Assembly: GCA_017654935.2 (NCBI GenBank)
Contig: CM065687.1
Coordinates: 26,852,514-26,916,513, forward strand
From: Phymorhynchus buccinoides
Lineage: Eukaryota; Mollusca; Gastropoda; Neogastropoda; Raphitomidae
Length of the DNA: 64,000 nt
Direction of reading: 5' to 3'
Positions within the stretch are counted from its first letter, which is position 1, and each line of letters starts with the position of its first letter. The translations under genes and the position numbers were made by a program. Below, in pieces: positions 33,125 through 43,828 of the stretch. Under the pieces are notes generated by a model that did not search any database, was not told the origin of the DNA, and saw only the letters and a list, made by a program, of their open reading frames with translations.

Positions 33125-36100
33125 GTATCCTTTTCTGCTCCCCGTTCTGGAGATTTTTTTTCTTTCTTCCATTAACTTTTTAAGTATCCACAACCAACAG
33201 TTTGATTTTTTTTTTATGCTTTTATTGTTATTTAGATTTTAAAAAAATCTTTCTAAAGATAAATTACGGGTGTTGTTTTTGACTTTATTTTTAATGTTCG
33301 AATAATTGTGAATTTGTATACGTTATTGTGGTGATTGTTAAATGCACCTGGCTGCAATTTCTCAGTTATGGGCAGTGTTCCCGATTACGCAGATCTGTAC
33401 GTAAATTACATACAAAGTTTCAAGTTTGACGATAGATTTTTCAGTCAATGCGTCATTGTGACGTACAGTTTTTCTCTCAGCCGATTGCTTCCTCAAACGT
33501 GTTCGCCGCGATCAGAATGTTGAAGCCATTTCGGCTTGCGGGAAACGATTAACAAAATATACTGGGCCTATTCTTTCACTACTATACCATGCTTGAAGCA
33601 GACGACAAAAACTATCATGAACCACAGAGTAATTTGCCTTTATTTCTCGCCACCCATGCTGTTCGCACGTGACTGCTTGCCTAGCATAGCCGCATTTCTT
33701 GGAAGCAAAAAAATGGCGCTGGATTGCGAAAGACTCTGAAGTTTTAAGTGAGGTGACAAAAACCCTCGAACCAGTTCCAGGCCCTTTAAGTTCTACTTCA
33801 ACTGTCAGTAGTGATGAAAAGAAGAAAGTAACTCACAAATTCAAGTCAAGTTGGTGTGAAGAATTTGACTGGCTTCATGTCTTTATTTTAGAGCATATTG
33901 TCCATTTATTATGGCTTTTATTTTGACCCTCAAAGATTTTCAAATGACCCTTAAAAATCGGGGGCAAAGGGTCATGATGACCCTTAAAAATTTGGAAGCA
34001 TGGGGAACACTGATGGGATATTAAAGTTATTCTGAATCTGAATCGAATAATAAAAATCATGTATTTTGGATTGACAAACCTTTTTTTTTTTTTTACCAAA
34101 AGTGACGAAAACAATAACTGGGTTGGTCAAACTAGCAGTAAATAAAACTAAAAATTAAAACAGAAAAGCTATGCAACATATATCTTTTTTACTACTCCAG
34201 TCCATTACAAAGCTAAGCAGTGACTGGTAAATTTGGTATGACCTTAACCGTTGTCAGCCCATCACATGGTTCGCCAAACCGGCCGAGCTTTGCCCTCTGG
34301 TGTGCAGTCGCTACGGCTGGGAGAACACCGAGTATGACATGCTGCACTGCACAGCCTGCAAGGCCCACCTGTGTGGGGTCCTGCCGCAGAAAGCCAACGC
34401 TGCCGACTGTGAGCGGAAAACAATGTGCCACCATGTAAAATTAGGGCTGAATCCGTATTTTTCGTAGACGTATTCTTTGGTTATTTCATTCATTTCTTCT
34501 TGTTTGGCAATAAATCCAGTATTTTTTAATCTTTTAGAATTTATTTTTTGGGGTTAGGAATTGTAAATGAATCTCTGGTAGTTTTAATCTCTCTATTCTC
34601 ATTTATTTCCAAATTGTTCCTTTCGATTATAGCATACAGAATGTTGAAAACTAAAATGATTCAATGTCCAGTGTGATGGTAGTTGAATCAAAAATATGAT
34701 CTTTAGATTTAAATTGGGGTTGAACTTGAAGTCAGCCAGGATTGTAATTATGAAGGGATCTGGTCAGATGTGGTGCATTCCAAGGTTTCTTGCCATTTTG
34801 TTTGTGCTGCCATTATGTTTGAGACCACTTGTTTGGGATGTGTGCAACAGTAAAACATGAGTTTGTGACAATGACGTGCAAAGTTATACGTTCATTTGTT
34901 AACCCACCACAGATGATTTTCTTCTATATCATAATTAAATTTTTTTTACACACAACAGAACCATCAAAAAGATGATGGTGGTTGTCTACTGCAAGAAGAA
35001 GAAGAAGAAGAAGATCATTATTTATATTGTTGCCTCTGTCGATGCTTGCAGACAAGAAGGCGTGCGAAGCACTGAAGAACAAGCTGCAAACAGCCCATGA
35101 AAAGTTTTGCCCCTTGGCTGTCAACCCTTGTCCAGGTTAGTGTCAGTTAGCTTAAGCTATAAACCCGTGGAGCACCCGCCAGTGGTCCGTTACTGCGGAA
35201 CGCCTGCTAGCACCCATTTGGCACCTGTCGACTATGGCCACAGACTGTACTGTTTAATAAACGAGAATCTCAAACCGCGAGACTTGCGTGTTAACCACTT
35301 CTTGCTGTGCTGTTTGGTCTTTACTGTGTCAAAATTGATGAAGCTTTCATGAAGTTATTATTTGTTTAATTCAGCAATAAAAAAATTGAGTTGTCTGACG
35401 AAGATTTATGGCATCTGATGAACGATATTGTAGACGATTACAGCGATTTTGACAGCTTTTTAGCGAGGTAACTCGTATAAATTTATCAAGTGAGGGTTCA
35501 ATATGACCTACATAACCGACTAAGAAATTTGCGAAGCCGAAATCGAGAATCTGACGTCAAAAATGATGGCAACAGTTGGTGTAGCAAGCAAATAGCTACA
35601 GTATATAAATCATAGAGAATCTGTTGTAGGCTGCACTGTTTGTAAAGCCCATCTTTGTAATGGACACTGTTTTGCACAGTTTTATGACACAGCTGTAGTA
35701 GACTGAATATTCATTTATCTGGTTCCAAATTGGGAGCCTTCTTGATTGATTTTTGACGTTTATTTATTTACATGTATTTATTTTGTGTGTGTGTGCACAT
35801 TGTTTGCCATCAAGTGTGACATAAAAAAAGAAGAAGAAGAAAACAGTACCTTGAATTTAAAATTAGTGTTTCTTTGTGACTTTTTCATAGTATCAAGAAC
35901 ATAATAGAAATAATTCATTGCATTAACAGACTGAAATTATATCTTGAATTATTTAACCCTTTCACCGCCAATGTCGCATTTATGCACCACAATGGTTTTC
36001 CATCCATGTCACTAAAGAGCATGAAATCAGGGCCTGTTATCCGAAGACCCTATTTTCTTAATTTTGGGAGGTAAGAATAGGCCTAATGCTATGCATGTCA

Positions 36101-39100
36101 CAGAGGATTCACATTATTGCAGATAGATTTTTTTTCTCTACCCAGTTAAGTTTAATGGTATATTTTTGCTGAAAAACGGCTGGCGGCGAAAGGGTTAAAA
36201 AATGTTATCTGTACTGTTGTGAATTCGCATGTGCATGAATACATTGTACATATACTTCTTCCCCCAAGTCCCATGCCCATTTGAAAAGTTTACTTTGATG
36301 TTTTTCAGTTTGTCCCAAGCTGACTTCAAAACAGAACTAGAAATTACTGTCTTTTACAAGAGTAGGGGGTGGGTGGAGAGTAATATCATGTACCCTTGGA
36401 TGTTGCAATTAGCTTGCCATAAAACAAATGTTTTGCCAGCTTGCGCACATAAAATTGTAAGTTGGTGGATGTATGGATACTGGGTCTAGTTTCTCGAGAT
36501 AACGGTCGCCACGCGAATAGCGTTTACACCAAACACTAAGAAACACTTTAGAAAACATTTGCGGAAGAATATTACAAGCTCTTGTCTAATTGGTCATAAC
36601 AATGTATTATTTTAACCAAACTTTAACCCTTTCACCGCCAAAGTCGCATTTTAGCACCACAGTGATTTAACACCTATGTCACTAAAAGGCATCAAATTGG
36701 GGTCTATTATCCAAAAACCCTATTGTCTTAGTTTTGGGAAGTAAGGATAGACCTTATTGTATGTATTTCACAGAAGAATCCACAATACTGCAGATGGATT
36801 TTGTTCTCTATCCAGGTAAATTTAATGGACATTTTTGGTTGAAATATGGTTGGCGGTGAAAGGGTTAATGGACCAATCAACAAGAAATGTATTCACTCCA
36901 TGCTAGTCACGTGATAGTTCGCCAAGAGATACTTTGAGAGTAGCCACAAAACGTTTTTGGCAAATGTCGGCGATAGAGGTGTTTCTTAGTACCGTTTTTG
37001 CCGATTTGCACTCGCACTGCGTAACATTAGCCCTTGTGAAACGGCCCCCTGCATTGGGTATGTGCACAAGGTGATGTTATGTCTGTGTGGTTCCAGAAGC
37101 CTTCCTGAAGGTGGGTCTGCACGATGTGGAGGAGTTGAGGAACTGCTGCATGGAAAGGGTTACCGCCTTGAGACGATGTGCCCCGTATCTGCCAGAACTG
37201 GTCTACACTCAGCTGGAATCATGGGTTGGTTTGTCTGTGTGTGTATGTGTCTGTGTGTGCGTAATGGTTGAAAACCTTTCCTTTCTGCATTCTTCAAAGT
37301 TCCCGTTTTTCTACTCTGCTTTTAAAAGTAGATTTATTTTTCTGAAAGTTCTTTAAAAGAAATCCTCATCTCATTTTTTTCTTATACTGAAGCTCCCAGT
37401 TCTATGAGTTTGTTTCTCCATTACCTGTTCACTAGCTGACGGAAATCCTTGTCGATTGTCTGGTACTAATTTGTCTTGAGATATATCTCACTTTGTCCCA
37501 TGCTTTAGTTTGTGTTGCTTAAATTAGCAGCATCTTCTGTTCTGCTTTTTTTTAAAAAGCATATGCCTGTATGTCCTTATATTTCACTACCTAATTTGAA
37601 TGAGTGGAATTGTGAAGTGTTCTGCACTGTTTGCATGTGGCAGTTCGGTGTTTCAGGGGTTTGCAGAAAGCCACGCAGCCAAGTTCTGTGCCGAGGAAAA
37701 CATGTCGGAAACAGAAACCCCAACACAAGTCATCACTCTGGCCTTCACTGGATGGACTCTTCGGTGAATAGTTCATTCATTTTAAAATATTTCTATTCAT
37801 TGTTGTCTTTAGCCCTTTCATCGCCACTGTCGCCTCTTGGCACCACAATGATTTAACACCCATGTCACTGAAAGGCATCAAATGAGGGTCTGGTATCCAG
37901 TGACCTTATGTTCTTTATTTTGGGAGGTTAAGGACAGGCCCTATTTTATGCATGTCAGAGAAGAATCCCCAATATTGCAGATTAAATCTTTTCTCTACCC
38001 AGGTAAGTTTAATGGAAAGTTTTGGCTAAAAAAATGGTGTTGAAAGGGTTAAGTTCTTTTTTTTCCCCATTTGGTATTGGCATATACAGGGCTGGGTCAA
38101 AATTTTGCTTTAAATTTGTTGCTTACAGTGAGCAGTTATTTTCAGAAGAAAAAGACATACTGTATTTTACGGACTATAAGGCCCCCCCCCCCCCAAATTT
38201 TACTCAGAGTTCTGATTTTGTTATTATGGTTTCTTACTATTTTATCAGTCAGGCTATAAGGCGCAGGGCTCCTCCCAGTCTTGGAAAAACGTTTTGCCAT
38301 ATTGTCCATACAATATGGTACTTCAGAGTTTTGTTTTTGTTTTTGTAGCTACATTTTTTTAAACAGAAAAAAAATATATTAACTGTGTAGTCAGACTTCT
38401 TCAGTTTTAAGCTGCCCAATACAATATTATAAGTGACATCATCACCTTCAATTTTTGGAAATCTGGTAAGTCAAAATTTAAAGAAATATTATTTTGAGAC
38501 AGCTGATTGTGATATTTTGAGATAAAAGAAAGTTTGCTATAAGAAGGATTAAACTGGGACAGCAAAAAATAATCTTTTTTTTTGTGGTACGCATTTTTCA
38601 AGTTAGCTGGTTTCCATTGTATTTGATACTTAATTGGTATTTGTTATATTCTAGTCACAGAGACTTATCTCTGTGAAATTCAGGCTGCTCTCCCCTGGAG
38701 AGAGCGTCGCCGTAAGTGCAGCACCTACAGATTTTTTTTTGGGGGGATGAGGAGGGGGTGTGGGCACACTTGGAAAACCTAGCTATTAATTTGGGCATAC
38801 CAGGCAGCGGGATTTCTCCCTTCTCTCACCGACTTTCAACTGCCGTGGGATTTTGACGTGCATAAAGTGCACGGGTCAGACTAGCTTTAAGTCCCCATCC
38901 GAAGGACTAGGCGTTCAGTTCGATTTTCCTGTCAAACTAGAAAGAAATGGCGAGGCCGGGAATCGAACCCGGGTCACTCACGCTGCAGTCACGCATTACA
39001 TTTGGCAGGCGAACGTCTTAACCACTCTGACACCTTTCTCCCTTTTCTGGAATGGGGAGCAGCGTCACTTAACCCTTTCACAGCCAATGTCGCATTTATG

Positions 39101-41600
39101 CACCACAATGATTTAACACCCATGTCACTAAGAGACATCAAATCAGGGACTGTAATCCAAAGACCCTATTTTCTTAATTTTTGGAGGCAAGGATAGGCCT
39201 AATGTTATACATGTCACAGAGGAACTTCCAATATTGCATATGTAATTTTTCTTCTCTACCCAGTTAAGCTTAATGGCATTTTTTGTTTGAAAAATGGCTG
39301 GCGGCGAAAGGGTTAAACTAAAGCTGTTTTCCAAGCTTCCACCTAGGCCTATCTCTTTGAAAACTAAATTTGTTCATTTCAGAGAAAACAGCCATCAGGT
39401 GATAGTGTGCAGCCTGTGCCGGCGGCAGATGGGGCTGTGGAACTTCACGCCAGCCCACGGCAGGTCTGGCACCAGCAGCTCTGTCACAGATCAGGGGGAA
39501 GACAAGGAAGAGAACAGAGACTCTGGACCCCCTTCCAAAATGAGAAAAATTGTAAGGGAAAATGTGTGTGTGTGTTTGTGCATATGTGTGCTGTAGGTGT
39601 ATGAAAACATTACCACTTCTGAACAGAGAAAATGTGTAAGGCGTGAACCAGAATGTATGAGTGTGTTTGTGCTGAACATCTTTTCTTCACTAGCCTGAAA
39701 AATTGTTTTTCTCCTAAAAAAACAACAACTGTAATTCTGCTTCATGATTTCTCTTTTCTTCTGATTCTCACTTTTGTGATGTCACGGCGTGCACTTGAAA
39801 ATAAGCTGAAATTTGTTTAAAGATAATCTCAATTTTCTCCTCAAAGAGAGGATGTCAGAATGATTGCTGATTGCTGCTTCCCTGTGGGGATACCGGGGGT
39901 CTTTTGTACAAATAGTTCCCCACCTTCTGGAAGTTCTGTGTTTGTAACTTCCACTAATCTTTCACTCTCTTTGACTCTGCCTTTTCTACTTTGCTTTCTG
40001 TAACCTACTATCTTTCTGCCTTGTTGGCCCATTCTCTTGCCTTTTTTCAAAAAAATATTCCCAATTTTCTCCTTTGAGCTCCTCCGAAATCGGAATGTGT
40101 TGGCTGCATGCAAGCGGGGAGACCAGTGAAAACTGAAAACCGAACACATACATACCTTACGCTGTATGGCCTGGGAACGCAGAAGAAGAAGTGCACTGCG
40201 TCTTTTCCTTTGCTGCAGGAGCCTCAGACTCAGCTGGACCCCATCTCCAGCCACCACTGCTGGTGCCCCTGGGTGGCGCTGCGCATTCCCTCCGAAGACG
40301 CCATGACGCTGCTCCCCATCCCAGAAAACTCTTCCTCCCCTTCTTCCCCCTGCACTCCCTTAACCTCCCCTCCCTCCACCCCCTCCAACCAGGTGAACAA
40401 GGGGAGAAGTCCCCCCGGGGGTAGCCCAGGCCTGGGAGAGGGCGACAAGGGGAGTCCCGGCCAGGGAGGGGGAGACGCGGGCAGGATGCTGAGCCACAAG
40501 CAGCCGGCGTGGGTCCTGGCGGTGAGGCTGGTGGCCCCGGGCCTGCTCAGCCAGTCGCGGTGCCTGGTGGAGCAGGTGAAGCAGGTCAGTACCACTTGGG
40601 GACTGTGGCACAGATCAGCATGGGTGCTACTCTTTCAGTTTTACACTGATTTCAGTATTTTTAATTTTACCAGAAACTGAACTTCAGGGTTTTTTAAAAT
40701 TCGTCCCCCCAAAAATTGACCACAAGCGATTTGGGGTGTTTTTAACTTAGTTGTTCAATCTTGGAAGTTTACAAAGGCATTGTAATAATTTTACAAGGAT
40801 TATCAGACTCAAGCTGTCTATGTCTCTCATTTTAACTGTCTGTCTGTCTTGTTATCTCTCTCTCTCTCTTAAGTTGCCCAACTGAATCGTCCGACGGGGC
40901 TCTGCCCTTGTACCCTGCCAGGGTCATGGGTCCCTGGACCCCTGCCTTTCAGGTTTTTTTTATTTTGGGGAGTTGCACCCATGCGGATGTGAGAACTACG
41001 CGTTAACGGCACAACAGGGGTATAAAAGACCCGATCCAAAGATTTGGGTCTCAGTTGTTGGTGGAAGAAAGAGAGAGAAACAAGCGCCAGCGTCTCTCCT
41101 GGCTGCAGGCTTTCGCTTGCGTGAAGTTTATTTCTAGAAACTTTTCCCTTCTCCCTAGTTTGAAAAGGGAACCTTTCCCTCGCAGCGACAAGGAGAAACT
41201 GCCATTGTTTAGCCTAGCTGCTTGCTTATATAGTCCCACGTTGGCTTTAACGCGTATGTGTGCTATTTCGATTCAACTATATATAAAAAAAACATACAAA
41301 AGAATAACAAATATATAAATAATGCACAGACTATCGACATCGTTGAGACTTCCATCAACTTTCTGCTGTCCAGCTTTCCTAACTTTTTCCTTGTTTTGTT
41401 TGGACCTTGGGTTTTACACGTGTTTACCCGCTGGAAAGTGGCTCATGTATTGAGGTAAAAATGATCTTTGTTTCATGTTGCAGTCGTCCATTGTGGAAGG
41501 CTTGCACTGCATCCGCAAAGTGCTGAGGGCCTGGACTTCCCCGGAGAGTCAGAAGGCAGCCTCCAATCTCTCCACCTCTCTGACAACCTCCCCCAGCTAA
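32936..41600 (+). CDS. ZC3HC1: ZC3HC1 (NIPA), C3HC zinc-finger protein, 8 coding exons
   Basis: ZC3HC1/NIPA is a nuclear-basket protein that binds TPR; it was earlier described as an F-box-like mitotic regulator (established knowledge). Exons: 32936-33124, 34258-34408, 35052-35135, 37097-37224, 37657-37763, 39383-39551, 40219-40584, 41484-41600. All are GT-AG with matching phases: 1311 nt, 436 aa, against about 502 aa in human. Family signatures in order are RVETFS, WFAKPAELCPLVCSRYGWEN, the zinc ligands CTAC and HEKFC, a second Cys pair (CSLCRRQMGLWNF) and HCWCPWVALRI. The first ATG lies behind a TTTTGCAG and an inner TTTCAG, so either could be a 3' splice site and the true start may lie upstream. 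Introns carry four copies of one TTAA MITE. Confidence 0.93.
33373..34012. mobile_element. hAT-like element, 5-bp duplication ATGGG
   Basis: Ends CAGTGTTCCC and GGGGAACACTG, flanked by ATGGG (33368-33372 and 34013-34017). Inside, on the plus strand at 33756-33900, a short frame reads THKFKSSWCEEFDWLH. This resembles the N-terminal part of hAT/TTF-type zinc-finger transposases. The rest of the transposase is missing. It lies in ZC3HC1 intron 1. Confidence 0.75.
34258..34408 (+). CDS. ZC3HC1: ZC3HC1 coding exon 2 (zinc finger, first ligands)
   Basis: Encodes PITWFAKPAELCPLVCSRYG and DMLHCTACKAHLCGVL. Acceptor TTGTCAG, donor ACT/GTGAGC. This is the strongest ZC3HC1 match. Confidence 0.95.
34409..35051. 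other. ZC3HC1 intron 2, nothing recognised
   Basis: AT-rich. An AAGAAGAAGAAG tract at 34995-35013 lies shortly before the acceptor of exon 3. No mobile element ends were paired. Confidence 0.4.
35052..35135 (+). CDS. ZC3HC1: ZC3HC1 coding exon 3 (zinc finger, His-Cys ligands)
   Basis: Encodes YKKACEALKNKLQTAHEKFC followed by PLAVNPCP. The H-x3-C pair completes the C3HC finger. Donor CAG/GTTAGT. Confidence 0.94.
35136..35956. other. ZC3HC1 intron 3, first part, nothing recognised
   Basis: Unremarkable AT-rich intron up to the first TTAA MITE; a short GAA tract is at 35830-35840. Confidence 0.4.
35957..36194. mobile_element. TTAA MITE 'CCCTTTCACCGCCA' copy 2
   Basis: TTAA at 35953-35956 and 36195-36198; both ends intact (CCCTTTCACCGCCA, TGGCGGCGAAAGGG). 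Lies in ZC3HC1 intron 3. Confidence 0.93.
36627..36864. mobile_element. TTAA MITE 'CCCTTTCACCGCCA' copy 3
   Basis: TTAA at 36623-36626 and 36865-36868, ends intact. It is 432 bp from copy 2, in the same orientation and the same intron. Confidence 0.93.
37097..37224 (+). CDS. ZC3HC1: ZC3HC1 coding exon 4
   Basis: Encodes EAFLKVGLHDVEELRNCCME and LRRCAPYLPELVYTQLESW. It corresponds to the helical EFLDRFQSL-type stretch. Donor TGG/GTTGGT is weak but keeps phase 0. Confidence 0.85.
37657..37763 (+). CDS. ZC3HC1: ZC3HC1 coding exon 5
   Basis: Encodes GFAESHAAKFCAEENMSETE and VITLAFTGWTL, matching the ACILSLCGW region. A second possible acceptor (TTTGCAG) nine bases inside would also keep frame. 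Confidence 0.85.
37813..38048. mobile_element. TTAA MITE 'CCCTTTCACCGCCA' copy 4, more diverged
   Basis: The left flank has mutated to TTAG and the right is TTAA. The right end has lost part of its terminal repeat (GTTGAAAGGG). It begins 49 bp after exon 5, in ZC3HC1 intron 5. Confidence 0.85.
38158..38320. mobile_element. TA-target MITE (CCGTATTTTACGG family), copy 2
   Basis: TACTGTATTTTACGGACTAT at the left and a degraded ATACAATATGGTA at the right; the interior matches 15153-15326 in inverse. A C-run lies at 38183-38193. Confidence 0.78.
38655..39045 (-). mobile_element. SINE family 1, second copy
   Basis: Inverse of 11655-12055: B box GGGTTCGATTCCC, CATTTGGCAGGCGAACG and the TCACAGAGATAAGTCTCTGT 3' domain. 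A GAGAAGGGAGAAA-like head abuts the next MITE. In ZC3HC1 intron 5. Confidence 0.85.
39073..39312. mobile_element. TTAA MITE 'CCCTTTCACCGCCA' copy 5
   Basis: TTAA at 39069-39072 and 39313-39316. Ends CCCTTTCACAGCCA and TGGCGGCGAAAGGG. It ends 70 bp before ZC3HC1 exon 6. Confidence 0.92.
39383..39551 (+). CDS. ZC3HC1: ZC3HC1 coding exon 6 (second zinc domain)
   Basis: Encodes SHQVIVCSLCRRQMGLWNF, matching CSQCMRKVGLWGF of the human protein, then a disordered acidic tail. The acceptor lies 70 bp after the end of a TTAA MITE. Confidence 0.93.
39878..40190 (-). repeat. Dispersed repeat R, minus-strand copy
   Basis: GGGGATACCGGGGGTCTTTT to CCTGGGAACGCAGAAGAAG. It ends 28 bp before the exon 7 start, so the branch-point region of that intron may be repeat-derived. 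Confidence 0.78.
40219..40584 (+). CDS. ZC3HC1: ZC3HC1 coding exon 7
   Basis: 122 codons: LDPISSHHCWCPWVALRI, a Ser/Pro/Gly-rich GC-rich linker, then WVLAVRLVAPGLLSQSR. WCPWV is a family hallmark. GC content is markedly higher than in flanking introns. Confidence 0.93.
40830..40990 (+). repeat. Dispersed repeat related to 11085-11330
   Basis: TTTTAACTGTCTGTCTTGTT, GGGGCTCTGCCCTTGTACCC and GGGGAGTTGCACCCATG recur, inverted, at 11085-11330. Confidence 0.55.
41484..41600 (+). CDS. ZC3HC1: ZC3HC1 last coding exon 8
   Basis: 38 codons and TAA: SIVEGLHCIRKVLRAWTSPE then a Ser/Thr tail. The stop sits in CCCCCAGCTAACAT, which is also the repeat motif of the minisatellite that follows. Confidence 0.92.
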   Translation, partial: SSIVEGLHCIRKVLRAWTSPESQKAASNLSTSLTTSPS

Positions 41601-42475
41601 CATCATCCTTGAAATGTAGTGGCTTCCTCCCACTAACATCGTCCCTGAACTATGACGGCTTCACCCAGCTAACATATCTTCACTGAACTATGACGGCTTC
41701 ACCCAGCTAACATCCCTGAACTATGACGGCTTCCCCCATCTAACATTGTCCCTGAACTATGACGACTTTCCCTGAACTATGACGGCTTTGTTCAGCTAAC
41801 ATTGTCCCTGGACTATGACCCCAGCTAACATTGTCCCTTAACTATGACGGCTTTCCCCAGCTAGCATTGTCCCCGAACTATGACGGCTTCCCCCATCTAA
41901 CATTGTCCCTGAACTATGACGACTTTCCCTGAACTATGCTTTGTTCAGCTAACATTGTCCCTGGACTATGACCCCAGCTAACATTGTCCCTTAACTATGA
42001 CGGCTTTCCCCAGCTAGCATTGTCCCCGAACTATGACGGCTTCCCCCATCTAACATTGTCCCTGAACTATGACGGCTTTCCCCAGCTAACATTGTCCCTG
42101 GACTATGACGGCTTCCCCAGCTAACATTGTCCTTGAACTATGATGACTTCCCCCATCTAACATTGTCCCTGGACTATGACGGCTTTCCCCGGCTAACATT
42201 GTCCCCGGACTACGACTGCTTCCCCCTGCAAACATTGTCCCTGGACTATGACGGCTTTCCCCGGCTAACATTGTCCCTGGACTATGATGGCTTCCCCCGG
42301 CTAACATTGTCACTGAACTATGACAGCTTCCCCCGGCAAACATTGTCCCTGAACTATGACGGCTTCCCCAGCTAACATTGTCCCCGAACTATGACGACTT
42401 CCTCAAGCTAACATTGTCTCTGAACTGATGGCTTTGTTCAGCTAACATTGTCCCTGAACTATGACAGCTTTCAAT
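41590..42475. repeat. 36-bp minisatellite beginning at the ZC3HC1 stop codon
   Basis: The unit is CTAACATTGTCCCTGAACTA followed by TGACGGCTTCCCCCAG, about 24 units with deletions and a larger internal duplication (41733-41900 versus 41900-42060). It forms the start of the ZC3HC1 3' UTR. An open frame at 42127-42375 is a phase artefact. Confidence 0.93.
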
Positions 42476-42819
42476 TTTGATTGTTGCACCTATGCGACTA
42501 GCCTGTTCTTCATTTCCATGGAATATAAATTATGCATAGCGTTATTGATTTTTCTAACAATTTTTGTCTTATTGTCATTGATCCTTATTGCCTCTTTTCA
42601 CCCTTAGTTTTCATTTTAGGGTTCCTTTAATTTAATTTTCCAGAGGGAACATGTTTTTGTGTTTGAAATGTTTCTTCTGCAGTGACAGCTATAACACACA
42701 CACACACTCTCATGCACACACGTGTGTCATGCATATAAGCATAAAAATAACATGCATATACACATACGTGTGTACGCATACATACTTAAATATGTCACTT
42801 TTGAAAGCAATTAGTGCAA
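42476..42819. other. Downstream of ZC3HC1, nothing recognised
   Basis: Probably 3' UTR or just beyond it. CA-rich at 42695-42722. No AATAAA is clearly placed. Confidence 0.35.
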
Positions 42820-43815
42820 TACGAGGGGCTCTCAATAAGTTTCTGGATGTAAATAACAGAGGGTGTACACTTCTTCTGGCCAGTCTACATTTTCGAGGTA
42901 TCTTTCCTAAGCACACATACACTTATTCATCTTTTGAAAGCAAACAGTTATGGTGCCAGACCAGGCCGACTGATGTATGTCAAAATAGAGCCTTCGGCAA
43001 ACCCTCAAGCATTTTCAACTTTATGGAATTGCGTCCCCTTTAACTGGCGCTTTGCATACGATAATAGAATAATGTTACAAGGGATTAAATTGGAGAAATA
43101 AGAGGGAGGGAGACCAACTGAGCTCTGTTTTCTTGCAGAATATACAAAGGAATTGCAGCAGTGCAGTGACTTGCGTTGTCATGATAAAGTAGGCAACCTC
43201 AGATGCTAATGCATGGATGACATGTCCAAAGCGCCTTTGGCTATACAGGTGTTTATGTTTTAACCTGTGGTGATGGCACACTTCTCTGTAGAGAGAAACT
43301 GAAGCCATATGACAATCGTTAGAGAAGACCGACAGTGACTAATTATTAGATTGTGGTTTTCAGTAATCCATCTCCTGTGGAATTTTACTGAAGGGATCTC
43401 ACCTTGAAACATCTAAACGATAATTAGCTACTTGGTTTTGGATCAAACTGATACATGCATATTCCATTATTCACGATGTCCCAGTTGCCACCTGACGTCC
43501 ATCCACTAAGTTGTAGTGTTTGAGTGCATCATTCAACCCTACCCCTCCTCCGACCTTCAGTCAGCTGAATGGGCACCCAACGGTCTTAACACAGTTCTGA
43601 AGATCCAGGTAGTCATGTAAAATTTTATCAAGGCTTCCCGATGGAATGCCTATTGTGTCCTTTATCTCTTCAGCACTTATTTGAAAATAATTTTCAACAT
43701 GAGGTTTTACACTGGCTACGGTTTTGACGGTTACAACGATCCCTTGACGATTGTAACGGTCACTCTCTTCTAACATCCGTCTGCCAAAGTGGAAACCCTT
43801 GAGTCAACTGTGGAC
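42820..43815 (-). pseudogene. Mariner-type transposase relic
   Basis: The left end has a mariner-like terminal sequence, ACGAGGGGCTCTCAATAAGT. On the minus strand the helix-turn-helix part reads EIKDTIGIPSGSLDKILHDY (43670-43600), then YQFDPKP near 43460 and LLYHDNASHCTAA near 43185, where the D of HDN is a catalytic Asp. At least three frameshifts and stops separate these, so it is inactive. The right end was not found. Confidence 0.82.
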
Positions 43816-43828
43816 TATTGTTTTTTAA

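Noticed and set aside
33699..33926. A ZC3HC1 exon between exons 1 and 2
   Set aside because: The frame THKFKSSWCEEFDWLH resembles hAT-type transposase N-termini, lies inside an element with 5-bp duplications, and exons 1 and 2 already join in phase.
39841..40257. A 138-codon minus frame
   Set aside because: It lies over dispersed repeat R, which gives similar meaningless frames at its other copies.
40230..40611. Antisense frames over ZC3HC1 exon 7
   Set aside because: They are shadows of a GC-rich, Ser/Pro-rich coding exon on the plus strand.
42086..42375. Repetitive 82-85 codon frames after ZC3HC1
   Set aside because: The 36-bp minisatellite is a multiple of three, so frames stay open without being genes.
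43561..43800. A host gene of the SETMAR type
   Set aside because: The mariner-like blocks are broken by stops and frameshifts and no SET domain is near.
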